From: Micromonospora sp. C31
GTDB lineage: Bacteria > Actinomycetota > Actinomycetes > Mycobacteriales > Micromonosporaceae
Direction of reading: 5' to 3'
Assembly (NCBI RefSeq): GCF_018070575.1
Contig: NZ_JAGPXN010000011.1
Coordinates: forward strand, 124,001 to 188,000
DNA length: 64,000 nt
Below, in pieces: positions 1 to 8,351 of the stretch. Below the pieces are notes generated by a model that had not been told where the DNA came from, ran no database searches, and saw nothing but the letters and a program-made list of their open reading frames with translations. Position 1 is the stretch's first letter, and every line of letters starts with the position of its first letter. A program made the position numbers and the translations under genes.

Positions 1-47
1 GTGCCCACCGGCTGCCCCTGTTCGTCGAGTAGCACGACCTGCGGCAT
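1..47 (-). CDS. N-terminal fragment, possible isopentenyl-diphosphate isomerase
   Basis: The window edge cuts a minus-strand gene after about 15 codons. The visible start reads MPQVVLLDEQGQPVGT, which resembles the first strand of type 1 isopentenyl-diphosphate delta-isomerases (VVLLDE-G-PVGTA). A purine-rich GGGAAGGGA lies upstream of the ATG. The gene points the same way as the preceding LuxR regulator and could share its transcript. With so little sequence the assignment is tentative; a Nudix-family protein of another kind would also fit. Confidence 0.4.
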   Translation of the reverse strand, partial: MPQVVLLDEQGQPVG

Positions 48-104
48 GGTCTTGGTGTCCCTTCCCGTACGGGATTCAGCTCGCCGGCGCGGCGGCGACC
101 GCGA

Positions 105-2831
105 TCATGATTCCCCAGCCGGTTCCGCCGGGGCGACCGAACGCCGGCGCCGCCTGCCACGCGTGCCCTTCGGCGGATCGATGTGCACCAACTCCGTACG
201 CGTGCTGATCTTCAGCTTCCGGTAGGCCCGCGTCAGGTGCTGCTCGACGGTGCTGACGGTGATGAACAGTCTGTCGCCGATCTCCCGGTTGGTGTGCCCG
301 CGGGCGGCCAGGTTCACCACGCGACGCTCGGCGTCGGTCAGCGTGGCGAGCCCTTCCTTCGCGCCGGCCACCTGAGGATCGAGGGTGTCGTGGGTCGGCT
401 TGAGCTTGCGTCGCAGCAGCTCGGCGTGGCAGCCCTCGGCGAGTTGGAGGGCGTGGGCGCTCATCATCTTGGCGCGCCCGAACTCGCCGAGCGCGTGCCC
501 GGTCTGGCTCAGGTCCGCGAAGACGTGCGCGAGTTCGTGCCGGTCCCCGCTGGTGTGCAGCAGGTCCATCGCCTCGCGCAGCAGCGCCTGGCGTTGCTTC
601 GGCGCGTACGCCGCGGCCAGCGCCCGCAGCCCCATCCCCTTGGCGCGCGGGGCGTCCCCGCCGGGCAGCGCGAGGTGCTCGGTGACCAGCTTGCGGGCCC
701 GGTCCGGCCGGCCCATCCGCACGTGCAGCCGGGCGAGGTCGACCCGCCACGGCAACGCGCAGGGGTCGTCGACGCCCCAGGTCACGGCGAGCTGGCCGGT
801 GGTCTGGAAATCCGCGAGCGCGGCGTGCCGCCGGTCCACGGCGTCGTAGTAGACACCTCGGGCCCGCAGGTACTGCGGCCAGAACAGGCTCTGGCGCATC
901 GCCGCCGGCGTCGGCTCGCGAAGGGCCGCCTCGGCCAGTGGCAGCTGTCCGGTCATCGTGCGGGCGAGCACCAGGTGCGCGAGCGGCGAGCCGACGGCGA
1001 CGCCCCAGGCGGCGGGCGGCATGGTGGCCAGCGCGTCGCGGGCGTGCCGCTCGGCGACGCCGAGGTCGCCCCGGCACAGGGCGATGGCGGCCCGCACGTC
1101 CGCCAGGACGGCCCGCCAGCTCACGATCTCGTTCGACTCCGCCTCCTCGGCCAGCTTCTCGCACCAGTCGGCGGCGCGGTCGAGGTGGTCGGCGTGGACC
1201 AGCACCCGCAGCGCGTGCCACACCGACACGAGGAGGGAGTCGCCCGCGCGGGCGCGTTGCAGCACCTCCTCGGCACGGTCGACCGCGCCGCCCGGGCCGT
1301 CGTGGCCGGCTGCGGCGGGATCACCGCCGTGCGGACGGCAGTACCGCAGCCACCGCCGGGTGGCCAGGTAGTCGGCGCCGAGGTCGGGGTCCGGATGCGC
1401 GGCGAGGTCACCCACGCCGGCGAGCGCCTCCTCCGCGTCGACGTGCCTGCCGTGCCAGGCGAGCGACCGGGCGAGCAGAAGCGTGTCGGCCTCGTCGAGG
1501 AGGCCGGCACGGCCCGCCTCCAGCAGCGACGACAGGTGGCGCGGAACCGCCTCGGGGTCGGCGCGCCAGTGCGCCCGCACGAGGGCCGCCTCCGCGACGG
1601 CCCGTACGCGCCCGTCCCGGGTGGACCTCAGGGCCAGGTCCAGGCAGTCCACCGCGTACCGCACGGCGCCGCCGGTGACGGCTTCCCCCGCCGCCGCGAC
1701 CAGCACCGGTGCGGCCCAGGGCTCGGCCGGTTCACCGATGCCCACCAGGTGCGCGGCCACCTCGGCGGCGGAGGCGCCGTCCTCGTGCAGCAGTCGCGCG
1801 GCCCGTGACCGCAGTGCCGACTGGGTCGGCGGCGGGCAGTCCTCCAGCACGGCGGCCCGGACCGCCGGGTGGTGGTAGGCGTGTCCCTGGGTGAGGCCCG
1901 CCTCGGCGAGGGCGCCGAGCACCTGCCGCACGGCCGCCGCGCTCAGGCCCACCAGCCCGGCGACGAGCCCGACGGACACGGACGGGCCGACGATCGCGAG
2001 GACCCGGGCGACGTCGAGCAGCCGGGGGTCACTGCGGTGCAGGCACGCGAGCGCGGCCTGCACGAACGATTCGCCCACCATCGGCGCGGCGTCCCCACCA
2101 CCCCCGGCGAGCGAGTCGTCGGCCAACGCGTGTACGAGCATCGGGTTGCCGCCGCTGATGAGGTGCGCCGACGCGGCGAGCTGCCGGGCGGCGTCCGGGC
2201 GGATCCGCTCGGCGAGCAGGCGCCCCACCCCGTCGCGCGACAGCGGCAGCAGTCGTAGGTGACGGCAGTGGGGTTGCCGCGTGAGCTCCGCCCGGAACGC
2301 GGCTGCCGCGGGCCGCGCGCCGACGCATCCGCTGACCACGAGCAGCATCCGCGCGAAACGGATCCGCCGTTGCAGGTACAGCAGCGCCTGCAACGACAGG
2401 GGGTCCGCGAACTGGACGTCGTCGACGACGACCACCAACGTCCGGTCGGCGGCGACGTCCAGGAGGACCTGACAGACGTCGTCGAGCAGGTGCGCCTCCC
2501 CCTGTCGCAGGGTGGGCGTACCCGACTCGCCCGAGGGACCCTCGTCGCGCCGGAGCAGTGGCAGGTGGTCGGCCGTACCGGTCTGGGCCCGGAGGCTGTG
2601 GAACAGCTGTCCGACGACCCCCAGGCGGATGCCGCTCTCGGCGACCGAGCAGGCGGCCGTCAGCACGAGCGCGCCGTCGCCGGCGGCCGCCTCGGCGGCG
2701 GCGTTCACCAGTCTGGTCTTGCCGCTGGCGACACCGCCGTCGACCAGGGCCACCCGGCCCTGACCGGCGGCGGCCGTCGCGTACGTCTCGGCGAGGTCGG
2801 ACAGCAGGTGTTCTCTCTCGATCAGTGCCAT
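105..2831 (-). CDS. Large ATP-binding LuxR-family (LAL) transcriptional regulator
   Basis: This 908-residue cytoplasmic regulator has an N-terminal AAA-type ATPase with Walker A GGVASGKT at residues 32-39 and a Walker B LVVVVDD stretch near residue 145. A long helical TPR-like middle follows. The C-terminal LuxR helix-turn-helix reads LTDAERRVVNLAARGHTNRE and continues through STVEQHLTRAYRKL. LAL proteins of this layout are usual pathway-specific activators in actinobacterial clusters. The ATG at 2831 is preferred because GGAGGTG sits seven bases upstream; an alternative ATG lies six codons earlier. It is the last gene after the 73-residue protein and the thioesterase. The C-terminal tail after the HTH is Arg-rich. 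Confidence 0.9.
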   Translation of the reverse strand: MALIEREHLLSDLAETYATAAAGQGRVALVDGGVASGKTRLVNAAAEAAAGDGALVLTAACSVAESGIRLGVVGQLFHSLRAQTGTADHLPLLRRDEGPSGESGTPTLRQGEAHLLDDVCQVLLDVAADRTLVVVVDDVQFADPLSLQALLYLQRRIRFARMLLVVSGCVGARPAAAAFRAELTRQPHCRHLRLLPLSRDGVGRLLAERIRPDAARQLAASAHLISGGNPMLVHALADDSLAGGGGDAAPMVGESFVQAALACLHRSDPRLLDVARVLAIVGPSVSVGLVAGLVGLSAAAVRQVLGALAEAGLTQGHAYHHPAVRAAVLEDCPPPTQSALRSRAARLLHEDGASAAEVAAHLVGIGEPAEPWAAPVLVAAAGEAVTGGAVRYAVDCLDLALRSTRDGRVRAVAEAALVRAHWRADPEAVPRHLSSLLEAGRAGLLDEADTLLLARSLAWHGRHVDAEEALAGVGDLAAHPDPDLGADYLATRRWLRYCRPHGGDPAAAGHDGPGGAVDRAEEVLQRARAGDSLLVSVWHALRVLVHADHLDRAADWCEKLAEEAESNEIVSWRAVLADVRAAIALCRGDLGVAERHARDALATMPPAAWGVAVGSPLAHLVLARTMTGQLPLAEAALREPTPAAMRQSLFWPQYLRARGVYYDAVDRRHAALADFQTTGQLAVTWGVDDPCALPWRVDLARLHVRMGRPDRARKLVTEHLALPGGDAPRAKGMGLRALAAAYAPKQRQALLREAMDLLHTSGDRHELAHVFADLSQTGHALGEFGRAKMMSAHALQLAEGCHAELLRRKLKPTHDTLDPQVAGAKEGLATLTDAERRVVNLAARGHTNREIGDRLFITVSTVEQHLTRAYRKLKISTRTELVHIDPPKGTRGRRRRRSVAPAEPAGES

Positions 2832-2916
2832 GTGGGACACCTCCGACACTCCTGAGGCTCGGTCGACCGGCGACTCACCCCGGCGCTACGGCGTGGACGA
2901 AGTCGGCGCCGCCGCG

Positions 2917-3666
2917 CTATGCCGGGCTGAGTGCCCGGGTGTGCGCCCGGATCCGGCGCAGCACCTCGGGCATCTTGTCGTTGAGGTAGAAGTGACCGCC
3001 CGGATGGACGACCAGCTCGAACTCCGCGCTGGTGTGGTCCTGCCACGCCCGCACCTCGTCGAGCGTCACCCGGGGGTCGCAGTCGCCGACGAGGGCGACG
3101 ATCGGACAGTCCAGACGCGGCCCTGGCCGATACCGGTAGGTCTCGGCGGCCGTGTAGTCGCAGCGGATGGCCGGCAGCACCATCCGTACCACGTCCTCGT
3201 CGTCGAGCAGCGCGTCGTCGGTGCCCGCCAGCGCGCGTACGTCGGCGATCAGGCCGGCGTCGTCCCGCAGGTGGATCCGCTCGTCCTTGCGCCGGTGCGG
3301 TGCCCTCCTGCCGGAGGCGAACAGCGCGGTCGGGACGATGCCCTCCTGCCCGAGCCGCCGCGCGACCTCGAACCCGATCGTCGCGCCGAGGCTGTGACCG
3401 AACAGGGTGACCGGCCGGTCGAGCAGGGGCAGCAGCGCCGCCACCAGCCGGTCCGCGATCTCGTGGGCCGAGGTGAGGCCCGGCTCCCGCCAGCGGTCCT
3501 GGCGGCCGGGGTACTGGACGGCGAGCACGTCGACCTCGGGTGCGAGCGCCTTGGCCGCACCGAGGAAGTAGCTCGCCGAGCCGCCGGCGTGCGGCAGGCA
3601 GAGCAGTCTGGTCGCCGCCTCGTCGGCGGGGTGGAACCGTCGTACCCACAGCTCGGTGTCTGTCAT
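2917..3666 (-). CDS. Type II (editing) thioesterase
   Basis: The 249-residue alpha/beta hydrolase has the nucleophile motif GHSLGA with Ser92, a late Asp in GDCDPR and His in HPGGHFYL, together the thioesterase triad. The N-terminal LLCLPHAGGSASYF is typical of GrsT/RifR-like type II thioesterases, which remove wrong acyl groups from NRPS or PKS carrier domains. Its likely client is the single carrier domain of the A-T-R NRPS at 13.4-16.4 kb, the only carrier domain in the window. The gene is 58 bases after the 73-residue protein and 85 bases before the LuxR gene, so the three may be co-transcribed. The ATG is at the first methionine of the conserved region (MTDTELWVRR). Confidence 0.92.
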   Translation of the reverse strand: MTDTELWVRRFHPADEAATRLLCLPHAGGSASYFLGAAKALAPEVDVLAVQYPGRQDRWREPGLTSAHEIADRLVAALLPLLDRPVTLFGHSLGATIGFEVARRLGQEGIVPTALFASGRRAPHRRKDERIHLRDDAGLIADVRALAGTDDALLDDEDVVRMVLPAIRCDYTAAETYRYRPGPRLDCPIVALVGDCDPRVTLDEVRAWQDHTSAEFELVVHPGGHFYLNDKMPEVLRRIRAHTRALSPA

Positions 3667-3724
3667 CTCGTCCACCCCGCGAATCCCCTCGTGGTCGTCG
3701 GTGCCGGTCTGCGCCGGGACGCCG

Positions 3725-3946
3725 TCAGTGGCCGGCGTCCACCCGGGCCTCGCTCCAGCTGATGGTGGTGGGCCGGACCGCCGCCAGGTCGCTGGTGGTC
3801 CAGCTGTCCACGACGTCGATCCGGATGTCGCCGTCCGCCGGGGCGTCGGCACCGTCGAAGAAGAAGGCGTTGAGCATCTCGACTGCATTGACCGACATGG
3901 GGGGTCCCCTCTCGCGCTGCACGGCCTCGTTGGTGAGGAACGCCAC
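3725..3946 (-). CDS. Small orphan protein (73 aa) leading the thioesterase operon
   Basis: I do not recognise this protein. The GTG at 3946 has a near-perfect ribosome site (AGGAGG, about five bases upstream), so translation is likely. An internal ATG at 3898 with its own GAGGGGA could give a 57-residue form. The C-terminal half is acidic (FFFDGADAPADGDIRIDVVD) and ends SEARVDAGH. There is no signal peptide, Cys pair or membrane segment. It is the first gene before the type II thioesterase, facing away from the SARP gene, so it belongs to the cluster by position. A carrier, scaffold or regulatory peptide are all possible; none is shown by the sequence. Confidence 0.6.
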   Translation of the reverse strand: MAFLTNEAVQRERGPPMSVNAVEMLNAFFFDGADAPADGDIRIDVVDSWTTSDLAAVRPTTISWSEARVDAGH

Positions 3947-4469
3947 CTAAACCTCCTGGATGGGTGCGTGTTTCAACAAGGTCTGCACTCATCGTCTCGG
4001 TGAAGGTTCATCACAGCGCAATCGTGAACTGCTCATACCCGGGCCCCGCGGCAGGCTCGTCGGCTTTTGTCAATACCCGAACTGCCGGTATCGCGTCACT
4101 GGGTTTCGATGCCGCGGTTTTCCCTGGCCGGACGGCCGCGAGAAGCATCGGTGCGGCAACGGGTACGCCTGGCAGGGCGGTGGGCCGGGGCGGGCCGGGG
4201 AAACGCACTCCCGCCCGGAGCAGGAACAACCGCCGGGAATTGACGGGCGCCGCTCCCCGCCCGATGGTGCACAGGTCACCTGAGGGGAGTGACCGTCTCA
4301 TGCCCCACCTCGGGCCCACGATGCCTGACCAGCGCCTGGGCACTTCCGCGGCGATAGCCGGCACATGCGCCCACGCCTCCTGCGGGGTGCCCTAGGGGTG
4401 CCCCGCCAATGACCACCGGTGGGAAACTCCAAATCCCACAGACACGCCGCCACCCACCCGGAGCAAACC
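3947..4469. other. Divergent intergenic region between the small-protein operon and SARP
   Basis: This stretch of 523 bases has no credible gene. It is lower in GC than its neighbours (for example around 3965-4130) and should hold the promoters of both the minus-strand operon and the SARP gene. I could not identify convincing SARP heptamer repeats or a -35/-10 pair by eye. Confidence 0.5.
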
Positions 4470-5249
4470 ATGCGATTCTCCGTACTCGGCAGCACCGAAG
4501 TCACCGACGACGACACCCCACTCGAACTCGGCGGAATCCGCCAACGCGCAATCCTCGGATACCTCCTGCTGAACGCCAACAAGGTCGTCGCCACCAGCCA
4601 GCTCCTGCACGCCATCTGGGAGGGCAACCCGCCCCCCACCGCGCGAAAGATGGTGCAGAACGCCGTCTCCGCCATCCGCCGCACCCTCGCCGCCAACACC
4701 GACCCCACCACCACCCCCACCCTGCACACCCACCCACCGGGCTACCAGCTGCGCGTCGACACCGAAACCATCGACCTCCACCGCTTCCGCAGGCTCGTAC
4801 GCGAGGGACGTCACGCCACCACCAACGGCAACCCCACCCACGCGGCCGACCTCCTGCACCAGGGACTCGCCCTCTGGCGCGGACGCGCCCTCGCCGACCT
4901 CGTCGAAACCGGCATCACCTGGTCGGAGATCACCGCCATCGAAGACGAACGGCTCTCCGCGATCGAAGACCGACTCGAAGCGGAACTCGCCTGCGGTCGG
5001 CACCGCGAGATCACCCCCGAACTCGAGATCCTCACCGCCACCGAACCGCTACGCGAACGCCTCTGCCACCAGTTCATGCTCGCCCTCTACCGCAGCGGAC
5101 GCCAGGTCGACGCCCTGCGCGTCTACCGACGCACCCGCGAGGCACTCATCGACGGCCTCGGCCTCGAACCCGGCCGCAGCCTCCAGGAACTCCAGCACCG
5201 CATCCTCGAACACGACACCAAGATCCAAGTACCGGCGCTGGTGGGGTGA
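4470..5249 (+). CDS. SARP-family pathway activator
   Basis: The 259-residue protein has an OmpR-like winged helix (MRFSVLGSTEV to about residue 95, including LGGIRQRAILGYLLLNANKVV) followed by a bacterial transcriptional activation domain (about residues 100-255, ending EPGRSLQELQHRIL). This is the layout of small SARPs such as ActII-ORF4, which bind repeats near -35 elements and switch on biosynthetic operons. The ATG at 4470 begins the conserved fold and has GGAG upstream; an in-frame start at 4419 would add 17 unlikely residues. The coding strand is strikingly C-rich and G-poor (runs of accccc and cacccac), unlike neighbouring genes, which may mark separate ancestry. It has no ATPase domain. 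Confidence 0.93.
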   Translation: MRFSVLGSTEVTDDDTPLELGGIRQRAILGYLLLNANKVVATSQLLHAIWEGNPPPTARKMVQNAVSAIRRTLAANTDPTTTPTLHTHPPGYQLRVDTETIDLHRFRRLVREGRHATTNGNPTHAADLLHQGLALWRGRALADLVETGITWSEITAIEDERLSAIEDRLEAELACGRHREITPELEILTATEPLRERLCHQFMLALYRSGRQVDALRVYRRTREALIDGLGLEPGRSLQELQHRILEHDTKIQVPALVG

Positions 5250-5394
5250 GCGGTAGCCGCGCGAGGGTCGCCGCCACGGCTGCGACGCGGGCACCTCACC
5301 GGCCCTCGGCTCCCGCGCCGCCGCCACGGCCGCCGGACCCCGCCCACACCGCCGCCCCGGCCCCGGTACCGGGGCCGGGGCGGCGCGTCGTCGC

Positions 5395-6627
5395 CTACCT
5401 GTGCCGCAGCAGTACCGGCAGCGACGCCACGTCGTTCGCCATGAACGAGCGCAGCGGCTGGATCTCCTCCGGCGGCACGGCCAGCGCGAGGCGCGGGAAG
5501 CGGGCGAACAGCGCCGGCACCGCCACGGCCGCCTCCAGCCGCGCCAGCCGGGCGCCGGGACAGAAGTGCGGGCCCGCCCCGAACGCGAGGTGCTCCTTGT
5601 TCTCCCGGTCGATGTCGAACACCTCCGGGTCGCGGTGCACCGCCGGGTCGCGGCCGTGCGCCAGGTAGCTGATGAGGATGGCGTCGCCCGCCCGGATGAC
5701 GACTCCCTCGCCGAGGTCGATGTCCTCCTTCGCCCAGCGCATCGGCAGCGCCGCCACCGGGCAGTGCGCCCGCAGCGCCTCCTCGATCGCGTCCGGCCAG
5801 CGGGCCGGGTCAGCCAGCAGGGTCGCCAGCTGGTCCGGGTTGGCGAGCAGCTCGCGGACCGTGTGGTCGATCAGCGTCACGGTCGTCTGGCTGCCGCCAC
5901 CGATGAGCAGCAGCAGCATGTCGACCAGCTCCTGCTCGCTGAGCGGCTCCTCGCCCTCCACCCGGGCCGCCATCAGGAAGCTCGTCAGGTCGTCGGACGG
6001 CTCGCGGCGCTTGAGGTCGATCAGCGTACGCATGGCGACGTTCATGTCGACGTAGACCGCGGCCGACTCCTCCTCCGGGACGTTGTCGGTGTTGAGCACC
6101 ACCCGCAGGATGCGCAACACCTCGGGTCGCAGGTCGTCGGGCACCCCGAAGAGGTCGCAGATCATCCTGGTCGGCAACTGCTGGGAGTACGTGGTGTGCA
6201 GGTCGACCGGCTCGTCCGGCGCACGGGTGGCCAGGTCGTCGAGCAGCCGCCCGGCGATCAGCTCCAGGTGCGGGCGCATCGCGTCGATCCGCTTCGGCGT
6301 CAGCGCCGGTGCCACGAGCTGGCGCAGACGCTGGTGCTCGCGGCCCTCCGCCGTGGACATGGACTCGACGTCCACCCACGGCGACAGCCACTTGATCTCG
6401 CCGGGGGTGTAGCTCGGCACGTTCTTCTTGACGTTGCGGGAGACCCCGGGGTGGGTCAGCAGGCGCCGGACCACGTCGCCGCGGGTGATCGACCAGGCCA
6501 ACATGCCTTCCGGCAGCTCGACGGCCACCGCGGGACCGGCCGCGCGGAACTCGTCGATCTGCGCGTACAGGCACTTGCCGCCGCGGCTGTCGATCTGGGT
6601 GGTGGGGGCAGCGCTGAAGTCGACCAT
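5395..6627 (-). CDS. Cytochrome P450
   Basis: This 410-residue soluble bacterial P450 has the heme-ligand loop FGAGPHFCPGARLARLE with Cys356, the K-helix ExxR at Glu283-Arg286, and a C-helix HQRLR at 98-102. The I-helix reads IGGGSQTT: the usual acidic residue before Thr248 is Gln247, so the acid-alcohol proton relay is changed. AGGAGG lies seven bases before the ATG. It is divergent from the 3-hydroxyacyl-CoA dehydrogenase gene and presumably oxidises an intermediate or the final product of the cluster. Ferredoxin and reductase partners are not encoded nearby. The substrate cannot be predicted. Confidence 0.95.
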   Translation of the reverse strand: MVDFSAAPTTQIDSRGGKCLYAQIDEFRAAGPAVAVELPEGMLAWSITRGDVVRRLLTHPGVSRNVKKNVPSYTPGEIKWLSPWVDVESMSTAEGREHQRLRQLVAPALTPKRIDAMRPHLELIAGRLLDDLATRAPDEPVDLHTTYSQQLPTRMICDLFGVPDDLRPEVLRILRVVLNTDNVPEEESAAVYVDMNVAMRTLIDLKRREPSDDLTSFLMAARVEGEEPLSEQELVDMLLLLIGGGSQTTVTLIDHTVRELLANPDQLATLLADPARWPDAIEEALRAHCPVAALPMRWAKEDIDLGEGVVIRAGDAILISYLAHGRDPAVHRDPEVFDIDRENKEHLAFGAGPHFCPGARLARLEAAVAVPALFARFPRLALAVPPEEIQPLRSFMANDVASLPVLLRHR

Positions 6628-6866
6628 AGTGCGCCTCCTACGATGGTGAGTTAACGCAGAAAAAGGTAACTGTCGATCGGGAACTGCCGGGTAACGGCTT
6701 TCTCACACCCGTCACGAATCCGGCTGGACAAAGGCGCAGGTCATTGCGTGGGGCCAGCGGGCCAACCTATCGTCCTTCCACGACACTTGTCAGGGAGCGG
6801 CGATCCCGCCCTACTCACCGATTTCCGCGGCAACCCATTTGTTAACGCGTGTGCGGAGGCAGAAAC
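6628..6866. promoter_or_regulatory. Divergent promoter region, P450 / hydroxyacyl-CoA dehydrogenase
   Basis: The 239 bases between two divergent starts are AT-richer than the surrounding genes and must hold both promoters. The short word GTTAACG occurs near each end (around 6650 and 6841), a possible shared regulator site. No clear -35/-10 pair was assigned. Confidence 0.4.
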
Positions 6867-7730
6867 ATGGACAGGATTCGCCGGATCGGCGTCGTCGGGT
6901 GCGGGGTCATGGGCGCCGGGATCGCCGAGACGTGCGCGAGGGCCGGGTTGGACGTGCTCGTCGCGGTGTCGCGACCGTCGTCCCTCGCGCCGGGCCGGGC
7001 GCGGTTGGCCGCGTCGCTGGACCGCGCCGTGGGCCGGGGCAGGCTGAGCGAGGCGGACCGGGACGCGACACTGGCCCGGGTGGCCTTCACCGCCGACCTG
7101 ACCGACTTCGCCGACCGGCAGTTGGTGATCGAGGCCGCGTCGGAGCAGGAGTCGGTCAAGCTCGACGTGTTCGCCACGCTCGACAAGGTCGTCGAGGACG
7201 AGGACGCGATCCTCGGCTCCAACACGTCCTCCCTGCCGATCGTGAAGCTCGGCGGCGTCACCGCCAGACCCGAGCAGGTGGTCGGCATCCACTTCTTCAA
7301 CCCCGCGCCGGTGCTCCCGCTCGTGGAGGTCGTCGGCTCGGTGCGTACCGACGCGCGGACCATCGAGACGGTCGACGCGTTCGTCACCGACGTGCTCGGC
7401 AAGCAGGTCGTCCGCGCCAAGGACCGCGCCGGCTTCGTGGTGAACGCGCTGCTGATCCCGTACCTGCTCTCCGCCGTGCGGATGGTGGAGTCCGGCATGG
7501 CGACGGTGACCGACATCGACAAGGCCATGACACTCGGCTGCGCCCACCCCATGGGCCCGCTGCGCCTCGTCGACCTGATCGGGCTCGACATCGTGGCCGC
7601 CATCAGCGAGTCGCTGTACCGGGAGTTCCGGGAGCCGCACTACTCCCCGCCGCCGCTGCTCGCCCGCATGGTGGCCGGCGGCATGCTCGGCAAGAAGTGC
7701 GGCCGGGGTTTCTACGAGTACGGGCGATGA
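6867..7730 (+). CDS. 3-hydroxyacyl-CoA (3-hydroxybutyryl-CoA type) dehydrogenase
   Basis: This 287-residue monofunctional dehydrogenase has an N-terminal Rossmann fold with GCGVMG at 11-16, the conserved SNTSS around residue 118, and the catalytic His142 in GIHFFNPAP. The C-terminal helical domain (HPMGPLRLVDLIGLD, ending GKKCGRGFYEY) is the dimerisation/substrate domain. The family interconverts 3-hydroxyacyl-CoA and 3-oxoacyl-CoA with NAD(H). The ATG at 6867 is chosen because GGAGG lies eight bases upstream; an upstream GTG would lack this. In this cluster it may work with the acyl-CoA dehydrogenase on a beta-oxidised acyl or amino-acyl unit. The stop overlaps the next small reading frame as ATGA. 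Confidence 0.92.
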   Translation: MDRIRRIGVVGCGVMGAGIAETCARAGLDVLVAVSRPSSLAPGRARLAASLDRAVGRGRLSEADRDATLARVAFTADLTDFADRQLVIEAASEQESVKLDVFATLDKVVEDEDAILGSNTSSLPIVKLGGVTARPEQVVGIHFFNPAPVLPLVEVVGSVRTDARTIETVDAFVTDVLGKQVVRAKDRAGFVVNALLIPYLLSAVRMVESGMATVTDIDKAMTLGCAHPMGPLRLVDLIGLDIVAAISESLYREFREPHYSPPPLLARMVAGGMLGKKCGRGFYEYGR

Positions 7731-7831
7731 ACACCTACCAGCGGCTGACCGGCCTGCCGGCGTCGCACGTACGCCTGGCCGGGCGGAGGATCGCACACAT
7801 CGCCGGACCGTCTCTCGCGGAGGTGGGCTGA
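7727..7831 (+). CDS. Possible coupled minigene (34 aa) between dehydrogenase and FMN protein
   Basis: An ATG overlaps the dehydrogenase stop as ATGA and opens a 34-codon frame that begins MNTYQRLTGLPASHV and ends SLAEVG just three bases before the next gene's ATG. It fills the whole gap between the two genes. GGAGG near its end serves the following gene. I see no known domain. It may be a true small protein, or a coupling leader that keeps ribosomes moving into the flavin protein gene. Confidence 0.35.
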   Translation: MNTYQRLTGLPASHVRLAGRRIAHIAGPSLAEVG

Positions 7832-7834
7832 ACC

Positions 7835-8323
7835 ATGGACCTCGTCGACCGGCTGCACCGCGTCCTCACCGACGCGAAGTACCTCTCCCTGTCCACCGTG
7901 TCCCCCGACCGCCGGCCGTGGACGGCGGTGCTGCAGTACGCGTGGCTGCCCGACCCGCTGCGCCTGCTGTTCGGCTCCGCGACACAGTCGCGGCACAGCC
8001 GGCACGTGGCGGCCCGCCCGACGGTGAGCGGCGCACTCTTCGTCACCGGCGACGGCGCGCTCACCGAGGTCGACGGGGCCCAGTTCACCGGCACCTGCCG
8101 GGAGTTGACCGCCGACGAGACGCACGCGCACCACGCCACGTTCTACGACGCCCTGCTGCCGGACGAGGCGAGCAGGGCGGAGTACACGTTGCCCGTGTCG
8201 GCCCTGCTGCCGCCGGCGGAGCACCGCATCTACCAGGTCTCGGTGGACCGCGTGTGGCTCGTCGACACCAGCACCTGGCTGGAGGACCGGATCGACCGCC
8301 GGATCGAGGTGGACCTGCCCTGA
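7835..8323 (+). CDS. Pyridoxamine 5'-phosphate oxidase-like split-barrel flavin protein
   Basis: This 162-residue protein opens LVDRLHRVLTDAKYLSLSTV and continues with RRPWTAVLQYAWLPDPLRLLF, the strand pattern of PNPOx-like split beta-barrels that bind FMN or F420. A later SRHSRHVAARPTVSGALFV helix-strand follows the same family. GGAGG lies nine bases upstream of the ATG. It follows the hydroxyacyl-CoA dehydrogenase in one transcript and ends 28 bases from the convergent TenA-like gene. In pathways such proteins reduce or oxidise small substrates, but some only bind flavin. I infer a redox role without knowing the substrate. Confidence 0.8.
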   Translation: MDLVDRLHRVLTDAKYLSLSTVSPDRRPWTAVLQYAWLPDPLRLLFGSATQSRHSRHVAARPTVSGALFVTGDGALTEVDGAQFTGTCRELTADETHAHHATFYDALLPDEASRAEYTLPVSALLPPAEHRIYQVSVDRVWLVDTSTWLEDRIDRRIEVDLP

Positions 8324-8351
8324 GCGGGGCGGGTCCACCTCGATCCCGGCC

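Noticed and set aside
183..1808. Long plus-strand open frame opposite the first LuxR regulator
   Set aside because: It lies antisense to a protein with intact Walker and HTH motifs; its Arg/Gly/Val-rich translation has no domain and is a high-GC shadow.
4011..4364. Possible gene in the divergent region left of SARP
   Set aside because: The translation (GPGYEQFTIAL ending) has no domain or ribosome site, and the region must contain promoters.
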